From positions 62,001-126,000 of the forward strand of contig CAWFLE010000020.1 in NCBI GenBank assembly GCA_963816545.1: a stretch of DNA of 64,000 bases. The letters run 5' to 3'. The notes under the pieces were generated by a model. That model worked only from the letters and a program-made list of their open reading frames with translations. It made no database searches and was not told where the DNA came from. Both the position numbers and the translations under genes were made by a program. The first letter of the stretch is position 1. Each line of letters begins with the position of its first letter. Source of the DNA: Albimonas sp963816545. GTDB taxonomy: Bacteria; Pseudomonadota; Alphaproteobacteria; Rhodobacterales; Rhodobacteraceae. This document shows positions 27,840 to 36,605 of this stretch, in pieces.

Positions 27840-28259
27840 ATGATGCTGACGAGACGCGCCGCCCTTGGCCTCGCGCTGGCGGCCATCGCCGTGGCGGCGG
27901 CGCCCGCGCGGCTGCTGGCGTCCCTCGCGGACAAGGTGCGCGAGTTCACTGGAGGCGCCGAGCCCGTGGAGGGCGAGGGCGTGGCCCTGACGACGCCGGA
28001 GATCGCCGAGAACGGCAACACAGTGCCGATCGCGGTCTCCGCCCCCGGCGCCTCGGAGATCGCGCTCTTCGCCGCCGGCAACCCCGAGCCCGGGGTGGCG
28101 ACGGTGCGCTTCGGGCCGGCGGCCGGCTCCCGCTCCCTCTCCACGCGGATCCGGCTGGCCGAGACGCAGGACATAATCGCCGTGGCGAAGATGGAGGACG
28201 GATCCTTCGTCCGCACCTCGGCGAACATCAAGGTGACCATCGGCGGCTGCGGCGGCTGA
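27840..28259 (+). CDS. soxY: SoxY, sulfur carrier subunit of SoxYZ
   Basis: A 139-residue protein with a twin-arginine-like N-terminus (MMLTRRAALGLALAAIAVAA) and the diagnostic C-terminal GGCGG arm, with Cys137 as the substrate-carrying residue. All Sox oxidation steps act on intermediates bound to this cysteine. GAGGAGG stands six bases before the first of two ATG codons. With soxZ it forms the mobile carrier that visits SoxXA, SoxB and SoxCD. Confidence 0.95.
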   Translation: MMLTRRAALGLALAAIAVAAAPARLLASLADKVREFTGGAEPVEGEGVALTTPEIAENGNTVPIAVSAPGASEIALFAAGNPEPGVATVRFGPAAGSRSLSTRIRLAETQDIIAVAKMEDGSFVRTSANIKVTIGGCGG

Positions 28260-28277
28260 GACAGGGAGGCGACGAAC

Positions 28278-28607
28278 ATGGCCGAAGGCGTGAGGCCCCG
28301 CGTAAAGGCGCCGGGCAAGGCGGCGAAAGGCGAGGTTGTGACGATCAAGACGCTGATCTCGCACCCCATGGAGTCGGGGCAGCGGAAGGATGCGGAGGGG
28401 AAGCTGATCCCCCGCTCGATCATCAACCGCTTCACCTGCGAGTTGAACGGCGCGCTGGTGGTGGACGTGGCGATGGAGCCGGCGATCTCCACCAACCCGT
28501 ATTTCGAGTTCGAGGCGAAGGTGGAGGAGGCGGGCGAGTTCCGCTTCGTCTGGCACGACGACGACGGCAGCGTCTACGAGCACATCGAGAAGATCGAGCT
28601 CGCCTGA
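28278..28607 (+). CDS. soxZ: SoxZ, sulfur carrier partner of SoxY
   Basis: A 109-residue protein without a signal peptide, as in other SoxZ proteins, which are exported together with SoxY. It has the typical IKTLISHPMESGQRKD and NRFTCELNGALVVDV segments, and ends HIEKIEL. It forms a tight heterodimer with SoxY. Confidence 0.95.
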   Translation: MAEGVRPRVKAPGKAAKGEVVTIKTLISHPMESGQRKDAEGKLIPRSIINRFTCELNGALVVDVAMEPAISTNPYFEFEAKVEEAGEFRFVWHDDDGSVYEHIEKIELA

Positions 28608-28660
28608 CGGATCCGGCGTCGGAGGCGCTCCGCGAACGAGGGGCCTGGGGAGGAAGAAGG

Positions 28661-29506
28661 ATGAAGAAGTTCCTTTGCGGGGTGGCGGTCGCGGCGATGG
28701 CGGCGATGCCGCTGGCCGCGGATCCGGTGGACGAGCCCCTCGTCATCAACGGCGACGAGGAACTGGCGATCCGCGCGCCGACCCCGGCCCATCTGGAGGG
28801 CGTGTTCCCGGAGATCATGTCGGGCTGGCTGTTCCGCGACGAATCCACCCGCGCCATGCAGATGGACGACTTCGACAATCCGGGGATGATCTTCGCCGAC
28901 GAGGGCATGGACCTGTGGAATGCGGTGGAAGGGTCCGAGGGCAAGTCCTGCGCCTCCTGCCACCAGGACATCGGGTCGATGGCGGGCGTCCGCGCCGCTA
29001 TGCCCAGGATGAACGGCGCGGGCGATGATCTGTGGTCGCTGGAGAACTTCATCAACGCCTGCCGGACCGGGCGCATGGGCGCCGAGGCCTGGGGCTGGAA
29101 CTCGGCGCCGATGACCGCAATGACCTCGGCCATCTCGCTGCAATCGCGCGGGATGCCGGTGGACGTGGCTACGGACGGCCCGGCGCAGACGTGGTGGGAC
29201 CGCGGGAAGGAGATCTACTACACCCGCTTCGGCCAGCTGGAGATGTCCTGCGCGAGCTGCCACGAGCAGAACTGGGGCCGGTACATCCGCGCGGACCACC
29301 TGAGCCAGGGGCAGACCAACGGCTTCCCGGTCTACCGGCTGAAGCAGGCGGGCATCGTCTCCATCCACAACCGGTTCAAGGGCTGCATCCGCGACACGCG
29401 GGGCGAGACCTTCAAGGAAGGCTCGCCAGAGCTGCGGGCGCTGGAACTCTACGTCGCCTCGCGCGGAGAGGGGCTGGCGGTCGAGGGCGTATCGGTCCGC
29501 CACTGA
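28661..29506 (+). CDS. soxA: SoxA, diheme cytochrome subunit of the SoxXA complex
   Basis: A 281-residue protein with a signal peptide (MKKFLCGVAVAAMAAMPLAA). Two heme sites CASCH lie at residues 97-101 and 197-201. Cys242 in FKGCIRD is the conserved active-site cysteine (persulfide ligand to the catalytic heme). SoxXA joins thiosulfate to the SoxY thiol. The gene follows soxZ after 53 bases, with GGAGGAAG before the ATG. Confidence 0.94.
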   Translation: MKKFLCGVAVAAMAAMPLAADPVDEPLVINGDEELAIRAPTPAHLEGVFPEIMSGWLFRDESTRAMQMDDFDNPGMIFADEGMDLWNAVEGSEGKSCASCHQDIGSMAGVRAAMPRMNGAGDDLWSLENFINACRTGRMGAEAWGWNSAPMTAMTSAISLQSRGMPVDVATDGPAQTWWDRGKEIYYTRFGQLEMSCASCHEQNWGRYIRADHLSQGQTNGFPVYRLKQAGIVSIHNRFKGCIRDTRGETFKEGSPELRALELYVASRGEGLAVEGVSVRH

Positions 29507-29611
29507 GACCATGGAAGAACCGGCGCGCCCGGCGGCGCGTCATCCTCAGGACCATCGCGCACGGCCGGACGTCCGGCGGGACCGGCTTCGTGCGCCCAGG
29601 GAGGCGGGCCG

Positions 29612-31295
29612 ATGATCTCACGGCGCGAGTTCGTTCAGGCGGGCATGGCGGCCTCGGCCATCCTCGGCGGCGGGGGGCTGGGCCCGCCTCGCGGCGCGGC
29701 AGGCGCTGCGGCAGGAGGATCTGCTGGCGTTCCAGGACTATGGCAACGTCACGCTGGTGCATGTCACGGACCTGCACGCGCAGCTCCGGCCCGTCTGGTT
29801 CCGGGAGCCGTCGGTCAACATCGGGGTGGGGGAGGCGAAGGGGCTGCCGCCGCACCTGACGGGCCGCGACTTCCTGAACGCGTTCGGCATCGCGCCGGGC
29901 ACGCCCGCGGCCTACGCGCTGAGTTCGGACGACTTCACGACGCTCGCGCGCAGCTACGGCCGCATGGGCGGGCTCGACCGGGTGGCAACGGTGGTGAAGG
30001 CGATCCGGGCGGCGCGGCCGGAGGCGATCCTGCTGGACGGCGGGGACACCTGGCACGGATCCTACACCTCTCTCCAGACCCGCGGGCAGGACATGGTGGA
30101 CGCCATGAACCTGCTGGGCGTCGAGGCCATGACCAGCCACTGGGAATGGACCTACGGCACGGAGCGGGTGAAGGAGATCGTGGACGCGCTGCCCTTCCCC
30201 TTCCTCGGCGCCAACATCTTCGACGTCGAATGGGACGAGCCGGCTTTCGAGCCCATGGCGGTGTTCGAGCGCGGCGGCGCCCGGATCGCCGTGATCGGGC
30301 AGGCCTTCCCCTACACGCCCATCGCCAACCCGTCCTGGATGTTCCCCGAATACTCCTTCGGCATCCGGGAGGAGCGGATCCATGAGATGGTGAAGAAAGC
30401 CCGGGCGGAGGGCGCAGGCCTCGTGGTCCTTCTCAGCCACAACGGCTTCGACGTGGACCGCAAGATGGCCGGGCGGGTGCCGGGGATCGACGTGATCCTG
30501 TCGGGCCATACCCACGACGCGATCCCCGAGCCGGTGCAGGTGGGCGGGACGCTGATCGTCGCCTCAGGCTCCCACGGGAAGTTCGTGAGCCGGCTGGACC
30601 TCGACGTGCGGGACGGGCGGATGCAGGGCTGGCGGCACCGGCTGATCCCGATCTTCTCCGACGCGATCGCGCCGAACCCCGAAATGGCGGCGCTGATCGC
30701 CGGCGTCCGCGCGCCGCACGAGGCGATGCTGACCGAACGCATCGGCACGGCGGCGAGCCTCCTCTACCGCCGGGGCAACTTCAACGGCACCTGGGACGAC
30801 CTGATCTGCGACGCGATCCTGTCCGAGCGGGACGCGCAGATCGCCCTCTCGCCCGGCGTGCGCTGGGGGCCGACGCTGCTGCCGGGAGACCCCATCACGC
30901 GGGAGGACATCCACGACGTCACCTCCATGACCTACGGCCAGTGCTACCGGACCGAGATGACCGGAGAGCAGCTCCGCGCGATTCTGGAGGACGTGGCCGA
31001 CAACATCTTCAACCCCGACCCCTACTACCAGCAGGGCGGGGACATGGTGCGGGTGGGCGGCCTTTCCTACGCCATCGACGTCTCGGCCCCGATAGGGCGC
31101 CGGATCCTGGACCTGCGCCTGAGCGATGCGGACCAGCCGCTGCAGCCCGACCGCAGCTACACCGTCGCCGGCTGGGCCAGCGTCAACGAGGACGTGCAGG
31201 GCCCGCAGATCTGGGATGTGGTCGAGGCGCATGTGCGCCGACTGGGGACGGTGGGGCGCGCGGAATCCGACGCCGTCGCCGTCACCGGCATCTGA
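29612..31295 (+). pseudogene. soxB: SoxB, dimanganese sulfate thiol esterase, one-base frameshift near the start
   Basis: It begins MISRREFVQAGMAASAIL, a Tat signal, then breaks; the mature protein continues in another frame with LRQEDLLAFQDYGNVTLV. One extra base among the G6 run (29672-29677) or CCC (29683-29685) explains this. The metal-site motifs are intact: HVTDLHAQLRP, GGDTWHGSY, LSHNGFDVD and SGHTHDAIP, as in the 5'-nucleotidase-related SoxB family, and the frame then runs cleanly to the stop. Repaired, the protein is about 560 residues, the normal length. SoxB hydrolyses sulfate from the SoxY-bound intermediate. If the frameshift is real, the product lacks its export signal. Confidence 0.9.
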
Positions 31296-31310
31296 AGCGG
31301 GAGGAGCGGG

Positions 31311-32585
31311 ATGAGCGAGGACAAGAAGGAGCGGGCGCCCTCGCCGACGCGCCGCGGCTTCCTGGGCGCGCTGGCGGCCGGAGGCGCGGCGGCGGCGGCC
31401 GGCGCGGCGCGCGGCGGCCCCCCGGCCCCCCTGATCACCGAGGTCCAGCCCTGGGCGAGCGCCTTCGGCGACCCGGTGGACGCGACCCCCTACGGCATGC
31501 CCATCCGCTTCGAGAGCCACGTGGTCCGCCGCACGGTGGACTGGCTGACGGAAAGCCCGCTCTCCTCCATCAACTTCACGCCCATCCACGCGCTGGAGGG
31601 CACGATCACCCCGCAGGGCTGCGCCTTCGAGCGGCACCATTCCGGCGCCATCGAACTGAGCAAGGCCGACTACCGGCTGATGGTCAACGGCCTCGTGGAC
31701 CGCCCGCTGGTCTTCACCTGGGACGACCTCGCCCGCTTCCCGAGGACCACCGCGACCGCCTTCTGCGAATGCGCGGCCAATGGCGGCATGGAGTGGGGGG
31801 GCGCGCAGCTCGAGGGCTGCCAGTTCACCCAGGGCATGATCCACAACATGGAATATGTAGGCGTGCCGCTGCGCCTCCTCCTGGAGGAGGCGGGGGTGAA
31901 GCCCGAAGGGGCGTGGATCTTCGCCGAAGGCCATGACGCCTCCTCCAACGGCCGGTCGATGCCGCTGGAGAAGGCGATGGACGACGTGCTCGTCGCCCTC
32001 TTCGCCAACGGAGAGGCCCTGCGGAAGGAGCACGGATACCCCGCCCGGCTGGTCGTCCCCGGCTGGGAGGGCAACATGTGGGTGAAGTGGCTGCGCCGGA
32101 TCGGGGTCTACGACCGGGCGGTGCAGAGCCGCGAGGAGACCTCGAAATACACAGACCTGATGGCTGACGGCGGCGCCCGCCAGTGGACCTGGGTGATGGA
32201 CGCGAAATCGGTGATCACCGCGCCCTCGCCTCAGGCGCCGATCCGGCACGGGCCCGGGCCGCTGATGGTCACCGGCCTCGCCTGGTCCGGCCGCGGTAAG
32301 GTGGCGCGGGTGGACGTCTCCCTCGATGGCGGCGCGAACTGGCGGACGGCGGAGCTGGCCGGGGAGCCGCAGGCGAGGGCGCTCGCCCGCTTCCGGCTGC
32401 CCCTCGACTGGGACGGGTCGGAGATGCTGCTCCAGTCCCGCTGCATCGACGAGACCGGCTACATCCAGCCCACCAAGGACCAGCTCCGGGAGATCCGCGG
32501 GCTGAACAGCGTCTACCACAACAACGCGATTCAGACCTGGTGGGTGCGGGAGACCGGGGAGGTCGAGAATGTCGAGGTGGCCTGA
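31311..32585 (+). CDS. soxC: SoxC, sulfane dehydrogenase molybdenum subunit
   Basis: A 424-residue protein with a Tat-like N-terminus (SPTRRGFLGALAAGGAAAAA) and the sulfite-oxidase fold. The cofactor-binding cysteine is in FCECAANGGMEW, with other family motifs in GVPLRLLLEEAGV, PARLVVPGWEGNMWVKWLRR and KSVITAPSP. It oxidises the SoxY-bound sulfane sulfur with SoxD as electron acceptor. Presence of SoxCD means thiosulfate can be oxidised fully to sulfate without forming sulfur globules. Its end overlaps soxD by 17 bases. Confidence 0.93.
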   Translation: MSEDKKERAPSPTRRGFLGALAAGGAAAAAGAARGGPPAPLITEVQPWASAFGDPVDATPYGMPIRFESHVVRRTVDWLTESPLSSINFTPIHALEGTITPQGCAFERHHSGAIELSKADYRLMVNGLVDRPLVFTWDDLARFPRTTATAFCECAANGGMEWGGAQLEGCQFTQGMIHNMEYVGVPLRLLLEEAGVKPEGAWIFAEGHDASSNGRSMPLEKAMDDVLVALFANGEALRKEHGYPARLVVPGWEGNMWVKWLRRIGVYDRAVQSREETSKYTDLMADGGARQWTWVMDAKSVITAPSPQAPIRHGPGPLMVTGLAWSGRGKVARVDVSLDGGANWRTAELAGEPQARALARFRLPLDWDGSEMLLQSRCIDETGYIQPTKDQLREIRGLNSVYHNNAIQTWWVRETGEVENVEVA

Positions 32586-33606
32586 CCTGATCGCCGTGGC
32601 GGCGTTGACCTTCGCCGCGCCCGCCCTCGCCGGCCCCCTCGGGCTCGGCCGTCCCGCGCTGCCGGAGGAGGTCGCCGCCTGGGACGTGGCGGTCCTGCCG
32701 GACGGGCGGGGCCTGCCGCCGGGCTCGGGCGACGTGGAGACGGGCGAGGCGGTCTTCGCCGAGAAATGCGCCGCCTGCCACGGCGACTTCGCCGAAGGGC
32801 TCGACAACTGGCCTCCTCTTGCCGGAGGCGAGGGCTCGCTGCGCAACCGGCGCCCCGTGAAGACGGTGGGCAGCTACTGGCCCCATCTCTCGACCGTCTG
32901 GGACTATGTCCATCGCTCCATGCCCTTCGGGGCGGCACAGACGGTGACGGCGGACGAGACCTACGCGATCACGGCCTACCTGCTCTACTCCAACGGGCTG
33001 GTGGACGACGACTTCACCCTCTCGAACGAGAACTTCGCCGGCATCGCGCTGCCCAACGCCGACGGCTTCCATCCCGACGACCGGGAGGAGACCGAGCTTC
33101 CCCGTTTCTCCCGGGCGCCGTGCATGACCGACTGCCGCCCGGCCCCCGAGGTGACCATGCGCGCGGTGGACCTGAACGTCACGCCGAAGGACGAGGACGG
33201 CCGGCCGGCCGGCACGCTGCCCGACTGGCGGGCGGCGGCGGTCGAGGCGGCGCCTCCGGCCGAGCCTGCCGCGGACGCGCCCGATCCTGCGCTCCTCGCG
33301 GCGGGCGAGCAGGTGTTCCGAAAGTGCCGTTCCTGCCACAGGGTCGGGGAAGGCGCCCGGAACGGCGTGGGGCCGGTGCTGAGCGGCGTCGTCGGCCGCC
33401 GGGCGGGGACCCATGACGGCTTCAACTATTCGCCGGCGATGGCCGAGGCGGGAGAGGGCGGCCTCGTCTGGACGCCGCAGGCCCTGCACGACTACCTCCT
33501 CGATCCCCGCAAGGCGGTGCCGCGGACGAAGATGGCCTTCGCCGGTCTGAAGAAGCCGGAGGACCGCGAGGCCGTGATCGCCTACCTGCGATCGTTCGAG
33601 CCGTGA
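32569..33606 (+). CDS. soxD: SoxD, diheme cytochrome c subunit of sulfane dehydrogenase
   Basis: A 345-residue protein with a signal peptide (MSRWPDLIAVAALTFAAPAL). The first heme site is CAACH at residues 67-71 and the second CRSCH at 253-257, joined by a Pro/Ala-rich linker (AAPPAEPAADAPDP). It takes six electrons from SoxC. The ATG lies inside the end of soxC, which implies translational coupling. Confidence 0.92.
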   Translation: MSRWPDLIAVAALTFAAPALAGPLGLGRPALPEEVAAWDVAVLPDGRGLPPGSGDVETGEAVFAEKCAACHGDFAEGLDNWPPLAGGEGSLRNRRPVKTVGSYWPHLSTVWDYVHRSMPFGAAQTVTADETYAITAYLLYSNGLVDDDFTLSNENFAGIALPNADGFHPDDREETELPRFSRAPCMTDCRPAPEVTMRAVDLNVTPKDEDGRPAGTLPDWRAAAVEAAPPAEPAADAPDPALLAAGEQVFRKCRSCHRVGEGARNGVGPVLSGVVGRRAGTHDGFNYSPAMAEAGEGGLVWTPQALHDYLLDPRKAVPRTKMAFAGLKKPEDREAVIAYLRSFEP

Positions 33607-34298
33607 GCGCGCGCCGCCCGCTCGCCCTCGCCGCGGCGCTGGCCTGCGTGCGCGCGGCGGCGGCGGAACCGGGCGACCCTCATGCCGGAGAGGCCGCCTT
33701 CCGGCGCGTCTGCGCAGCCTGTCACATGGTGGGCCCTGACGCGCGCAGCCGGGTCGGGCCTCCGCTGAACGGCATCTTCGGGCGCCGCGCCGGCCGGCAC
33801 GAGGCGTTCGAATACTCCCCGTTCATGCGGCGCATGGGCGACGACGGGCTCGCCTGGACGTTCGAGACGCTGGACGCCTACCTCCAGAACCCGCGGGCGC
33901 TGGTCTCCGGCACGCGCATGAGCCTCCGGGGGATCGCGGACCCGGGCGAACGGGCCGACATCCTCGCCTACCTCCGCGACTTCTCCGACCGGCCGCGCGA
34001 CATCCCCGAGGCGGAGCCCACGGCGCCGGGGCTGGCGCACGCCTCCGCGCCGGACTTCGCGGGCGACCCGGCCTTCGGCGAATACCTCTCGGCCGAATGC
34101 ACCACCTGCCACCGGCGCGACGGCGCTTCCGCGGGCATCCCCGCCATCGTGGGCTGGCCGCAGGAGGACTTCGTCGCCGCCATGAACGCCTACAGGCGCA
34201 GGCTCCGCCCGCATCCCGTGATGCAGATGATGGCGGGCCGCCTGTCGGACGAGGAGATCGCGGCCCTCGCCGCGTACTACGCGCAGGCCGGTCCATAG
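33603..34298 (+). CDS. soxE: SoxE, diheme cytochrome c
   Basis: A 231-residue protein starting at GTG 33603, overlapping the soxD stop (GTGA). It has a signal peptide and two heme sites, CAACH at 37-41 and CTTCH at 166-170, each in a small cytochrome c domain. SoxE occurs next to SoxF in Paracoccus-type clusters and is the cytochrome partner of the flavoprotein. Confidence 0.85.
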   Translation: MSARRPLALAAALACVRAAAAEPGDPHAGEAAFRRVCAACHMVGPDARSRVGPPLNGIFGRRAGRHEAFEYSPFMRRMGDDGLAWTFETLDAYLQNPRALVSGTRMSLRGIADPGERADILAYLRDFSDRPRDIPEAEPTAPGLAHASAPDFAGDPAFGEYLSAECTTCHRRDGASAGIPAIVGWPQEDFVAAMNAYRRRLRPHPVMQMMAGRLSDEEIAALAAYYAQAGP

Positions 34299-34325
34299 CC
34301 GGCCGCGCCCAAAGGGGAGGAGAAG

Positions 34326-35582
34326 ATGAGACTCCACCGCAGAACCTTCATGGGCGGGATGCTGGCCTCGGGCCTCGCCGCGCCGGCGGCGCTGGGCCAA
34401 GCCCGGCCGCGGGTGGTCGTCGTGGGCGGCGGCGTCGGCGGCGCGACCTGCGCGCGCTACATCGCCCGGGACTCGGCCGGCGCCATCGACGTCACGCTGG
34501 TCGAGCCGTCGAAGCGCTACTACACCTGCTTCTTCTCGAACCTCTACCTGGGCGGCTTCCGCGAGGCCGAGAGCCTCGGCCACGGCTACCGCGCGCTGAG
34601 CGTCGACCACGGCGTCAACGTAGTGCATGACTACGCCGCAGCGGTGGATCGGGACGCGAAGATCGTGCGCCTCGCCTCCGGGACGGTCCTGCCCTACGAC
34701 CGCCTGGTCCTCTCGCCGGGCATCGACTTCAAGGACGACGCCGTTCCCGGCTGGAACCTGACGCGGCAGTCGGTGATGCCCCACGCCTACAAGGGCGGCG
34801 AACAGGTGGAGCTGCTTAAGGCGCAGATCCTCGCCATGCCCGAGGGCGGCGTCTTCGCGATGCTGGCCCCGCCGAACCCCTTCCGCTGCCCGCCCGGCCC
34901 CTATGAGCGCGTCTCCATGGTCGCCTGGACGCTGAAGCGGGTGAACCCGACCGCGAAGATCCTGATCGTGGATCCGAAGCCCAACTTCTCGAAGCAGGCC
35001 CTGTTCGAGGAGGGCTGGCAGGCCCACTACACAGGGATGATCGACCGCATCGGCCGCGATTTCGGCGCCGAGAACCTGGAGGTCCGCCCCGACGCCATGG
35101 AGATCGTCATCGACGGCGCGGTGGAGAAGGTGGACGTCTGCAACGTCATCCCCGCCCAGCGCGCCGGGGAGATCGTCCACGCCGCCGGCCTGACCGAAGG
35201 CGACTGGGCGCCGGTGGAGCCCGCCTCCATGCGCTCCCGCCTCGACCCGAACGTCTGGGTGCTGGGCGACGCCTCCAGCCAGGGCGACATGCCCAAGTCC
35301 GGCTTCTCCGCAAACAGCCAGGCCAAGGTGGCGGCGCTGGCGATCCGCGGAGAGCTGACCGGGTCTCAGGTCTTCCCCGCCCGCTACTCCAACACCTGCT
35401 GGTCGCTGATCGCCGAGAACGATGGGGTCAAGGTGGGGGCCAGCTACGAGCCGACGCCGGAGAAGATCGCCAGCGTCGCGAGCTTCATCTCCCAGACCGG
35501 CGAGGACGCCGACCTGCGGCGCGCCACCTACGAGGAGAGCCTTGGCTGGTACGAGGGCATCACGGCCGACATCTTCGGCTGA
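34326..35582 (+). CDS. soxF: SoxF, flavoprotein related to sulfide dehydrogenase FccB
   Basis: A 418-residue protein with a Tat-like signal (RRTFMGGMLASGLAAPAAL) and an FAD-binding VVVVGGGVGGATCARYIAR (about 30-48) whose Cys42 corresponds to the covalent-FAD cysteine of flavocytochrome c. Redox-active cysteines are likely Cys188 (NPFRCPPGPYE) and the one in SNTCWSLI. It ends with the flavocytochrome c C-terminal domain. SoxEF acts as a sulfide dehydrogenase and may help to reactivate Sox proteins. It is the last gene before the next mobile elements. Confidence 0.92.
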   Translation: MRLHRRTFMGGMLASGLAAPAALGQARPRVVVVGGGVGGATCARYIARDSAGAIDVTLVEPSKRYYTCFFSNLYLGGFREAESLGHGYRALSVDHGVNVVHDYAAAVDRDAKIVRLASGTVLPYDRLVLSPGIDFKDDAVPGWNLTRQSVMPHAYKGGEQVELLKAQILAMPEGGVFAMLAPPNPFRCPPGPYERVSMVAWTLKRVNPTAKILIVDPKPNFSKQALFEEGWQAHYTGMIDRIGRDFGAENLEVRPDAMEIVIDGAVEKVDVCNVIPAQRAGEIVHAAGLTEGDWAPVEPASMRSRLDPNVWVLGDASSQGDMPKSGFSANSQAKVAALAIRGELTGSQVFPARYSNTCWSLIAENDGVKVGASYEPTPEKIASVASFISQTGEDADLRRATYEESLGWYEGITADIFG

Positions 35583-35740
35583 GGCGGGCGGACCCGGCTC
35601 GGGCTTCTCCTTCCGAAGGGCGGATTGCCCTGTGAATCCCGGAGGCAAAGTGGGGCCAAGGAAGCGGTCGAATGCCCTGACCGCGGCGGAGTAAAAGTCC
35701 GCCATTCTGCGCCTGAGGCGAACGAGCTGAAGGCGGGGAG

Positions 35741-36453
35741 ATGTACTCTGTGGAACTCTAGGCGCGTGTGCGGCGAGCGTGTCATGTCGATGGGCTCAGC
35801 GAGCGAGCGGCGGCCCGGTTGTTCGGGATCGACCGCAAGACGGTGTCGAAGATCCTGAAGCACTCCGTGCCGCCTGGGTAACGGCGATCGAAGCCCCCGG
35901 CGCCCCCGAAGCTCGACCCGTTCCTGCCGATCATCGACCAGATCCTCGAGGCCGACCGTGCCTTGCCGAAGAAGCAGCGGCACACGGCGCAGCGGATCTT
36001 CGAGAGGCTGCGCGATGAGCACGGTTTCACCGGCGGCATCACCGTCGTCACCGACTACGTCCGCGAGAAGAAGCGCCGGACCCAAGAGGTGTTCGTGCCC
36101 CTCTCGCACTCGCCTGGGCACGCTCAGGTCGACTTCGGTGAGGCCCTCGGCGAGATCAGCGGGGTCCGGTGCAAGCTGCATTACTTCGCCATGGCGCTGC
36201 CGCACTCGGATGCCTTCTTCATCGAAGCGTATCCGGCCGAGACGATCGAAGCGTTCTGCGACGGCCACGTTACGGCCTTCGCCTTCTTCGGCGGGCGCCG
36301 CTGTCGATCCTGTTCGACAACACCACGCTCGCGGTGGCGAAGATCCTCGGCGATCCGGGACCTGACCAGCGGCCTCCACGCCATCGCGATCAGGGACGGC
36401 ATGCTGATGGAGGGCGCCGATCCGCGGCGCGTGGGCATCGCGCTCGGCGGTTG
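35741..36453 (+). pseudogene. IS21-family istA remnant
   Basis: It begins ATG TAC TCT GTG GAA CTC and then has an in-frame TAG, continues with SERAAARLFGIDRKTVSKIL, a second stop (TAA), then LPKKQRHTAQRIFERLRDE, HSPGHAQVDFGEALGE and HSDAFFIEAYPAETIEAF, and shifts frame near 36296 into PLSILFDNTTLAVAKILGD. This is the N-terminal and catalytic start of IstA. No istB follows on this strand; the rest is cut off. Confidence 0.85.
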
Positions 36454-36605
36454 AGTTCTGGTCTTGGGGCGACCTCGGGACCGCGGAGACGTTGCCGGCC
36501 ATCCGGCGAGGGCGCAAAAATCGACGGAGAACTGCCTCCATAGCGAGGCCCGCTTGCGGTCCACCGGAAGAAGGTATGGCCTCTGCGCGCTCCGGATCCG
36601 GCCTC

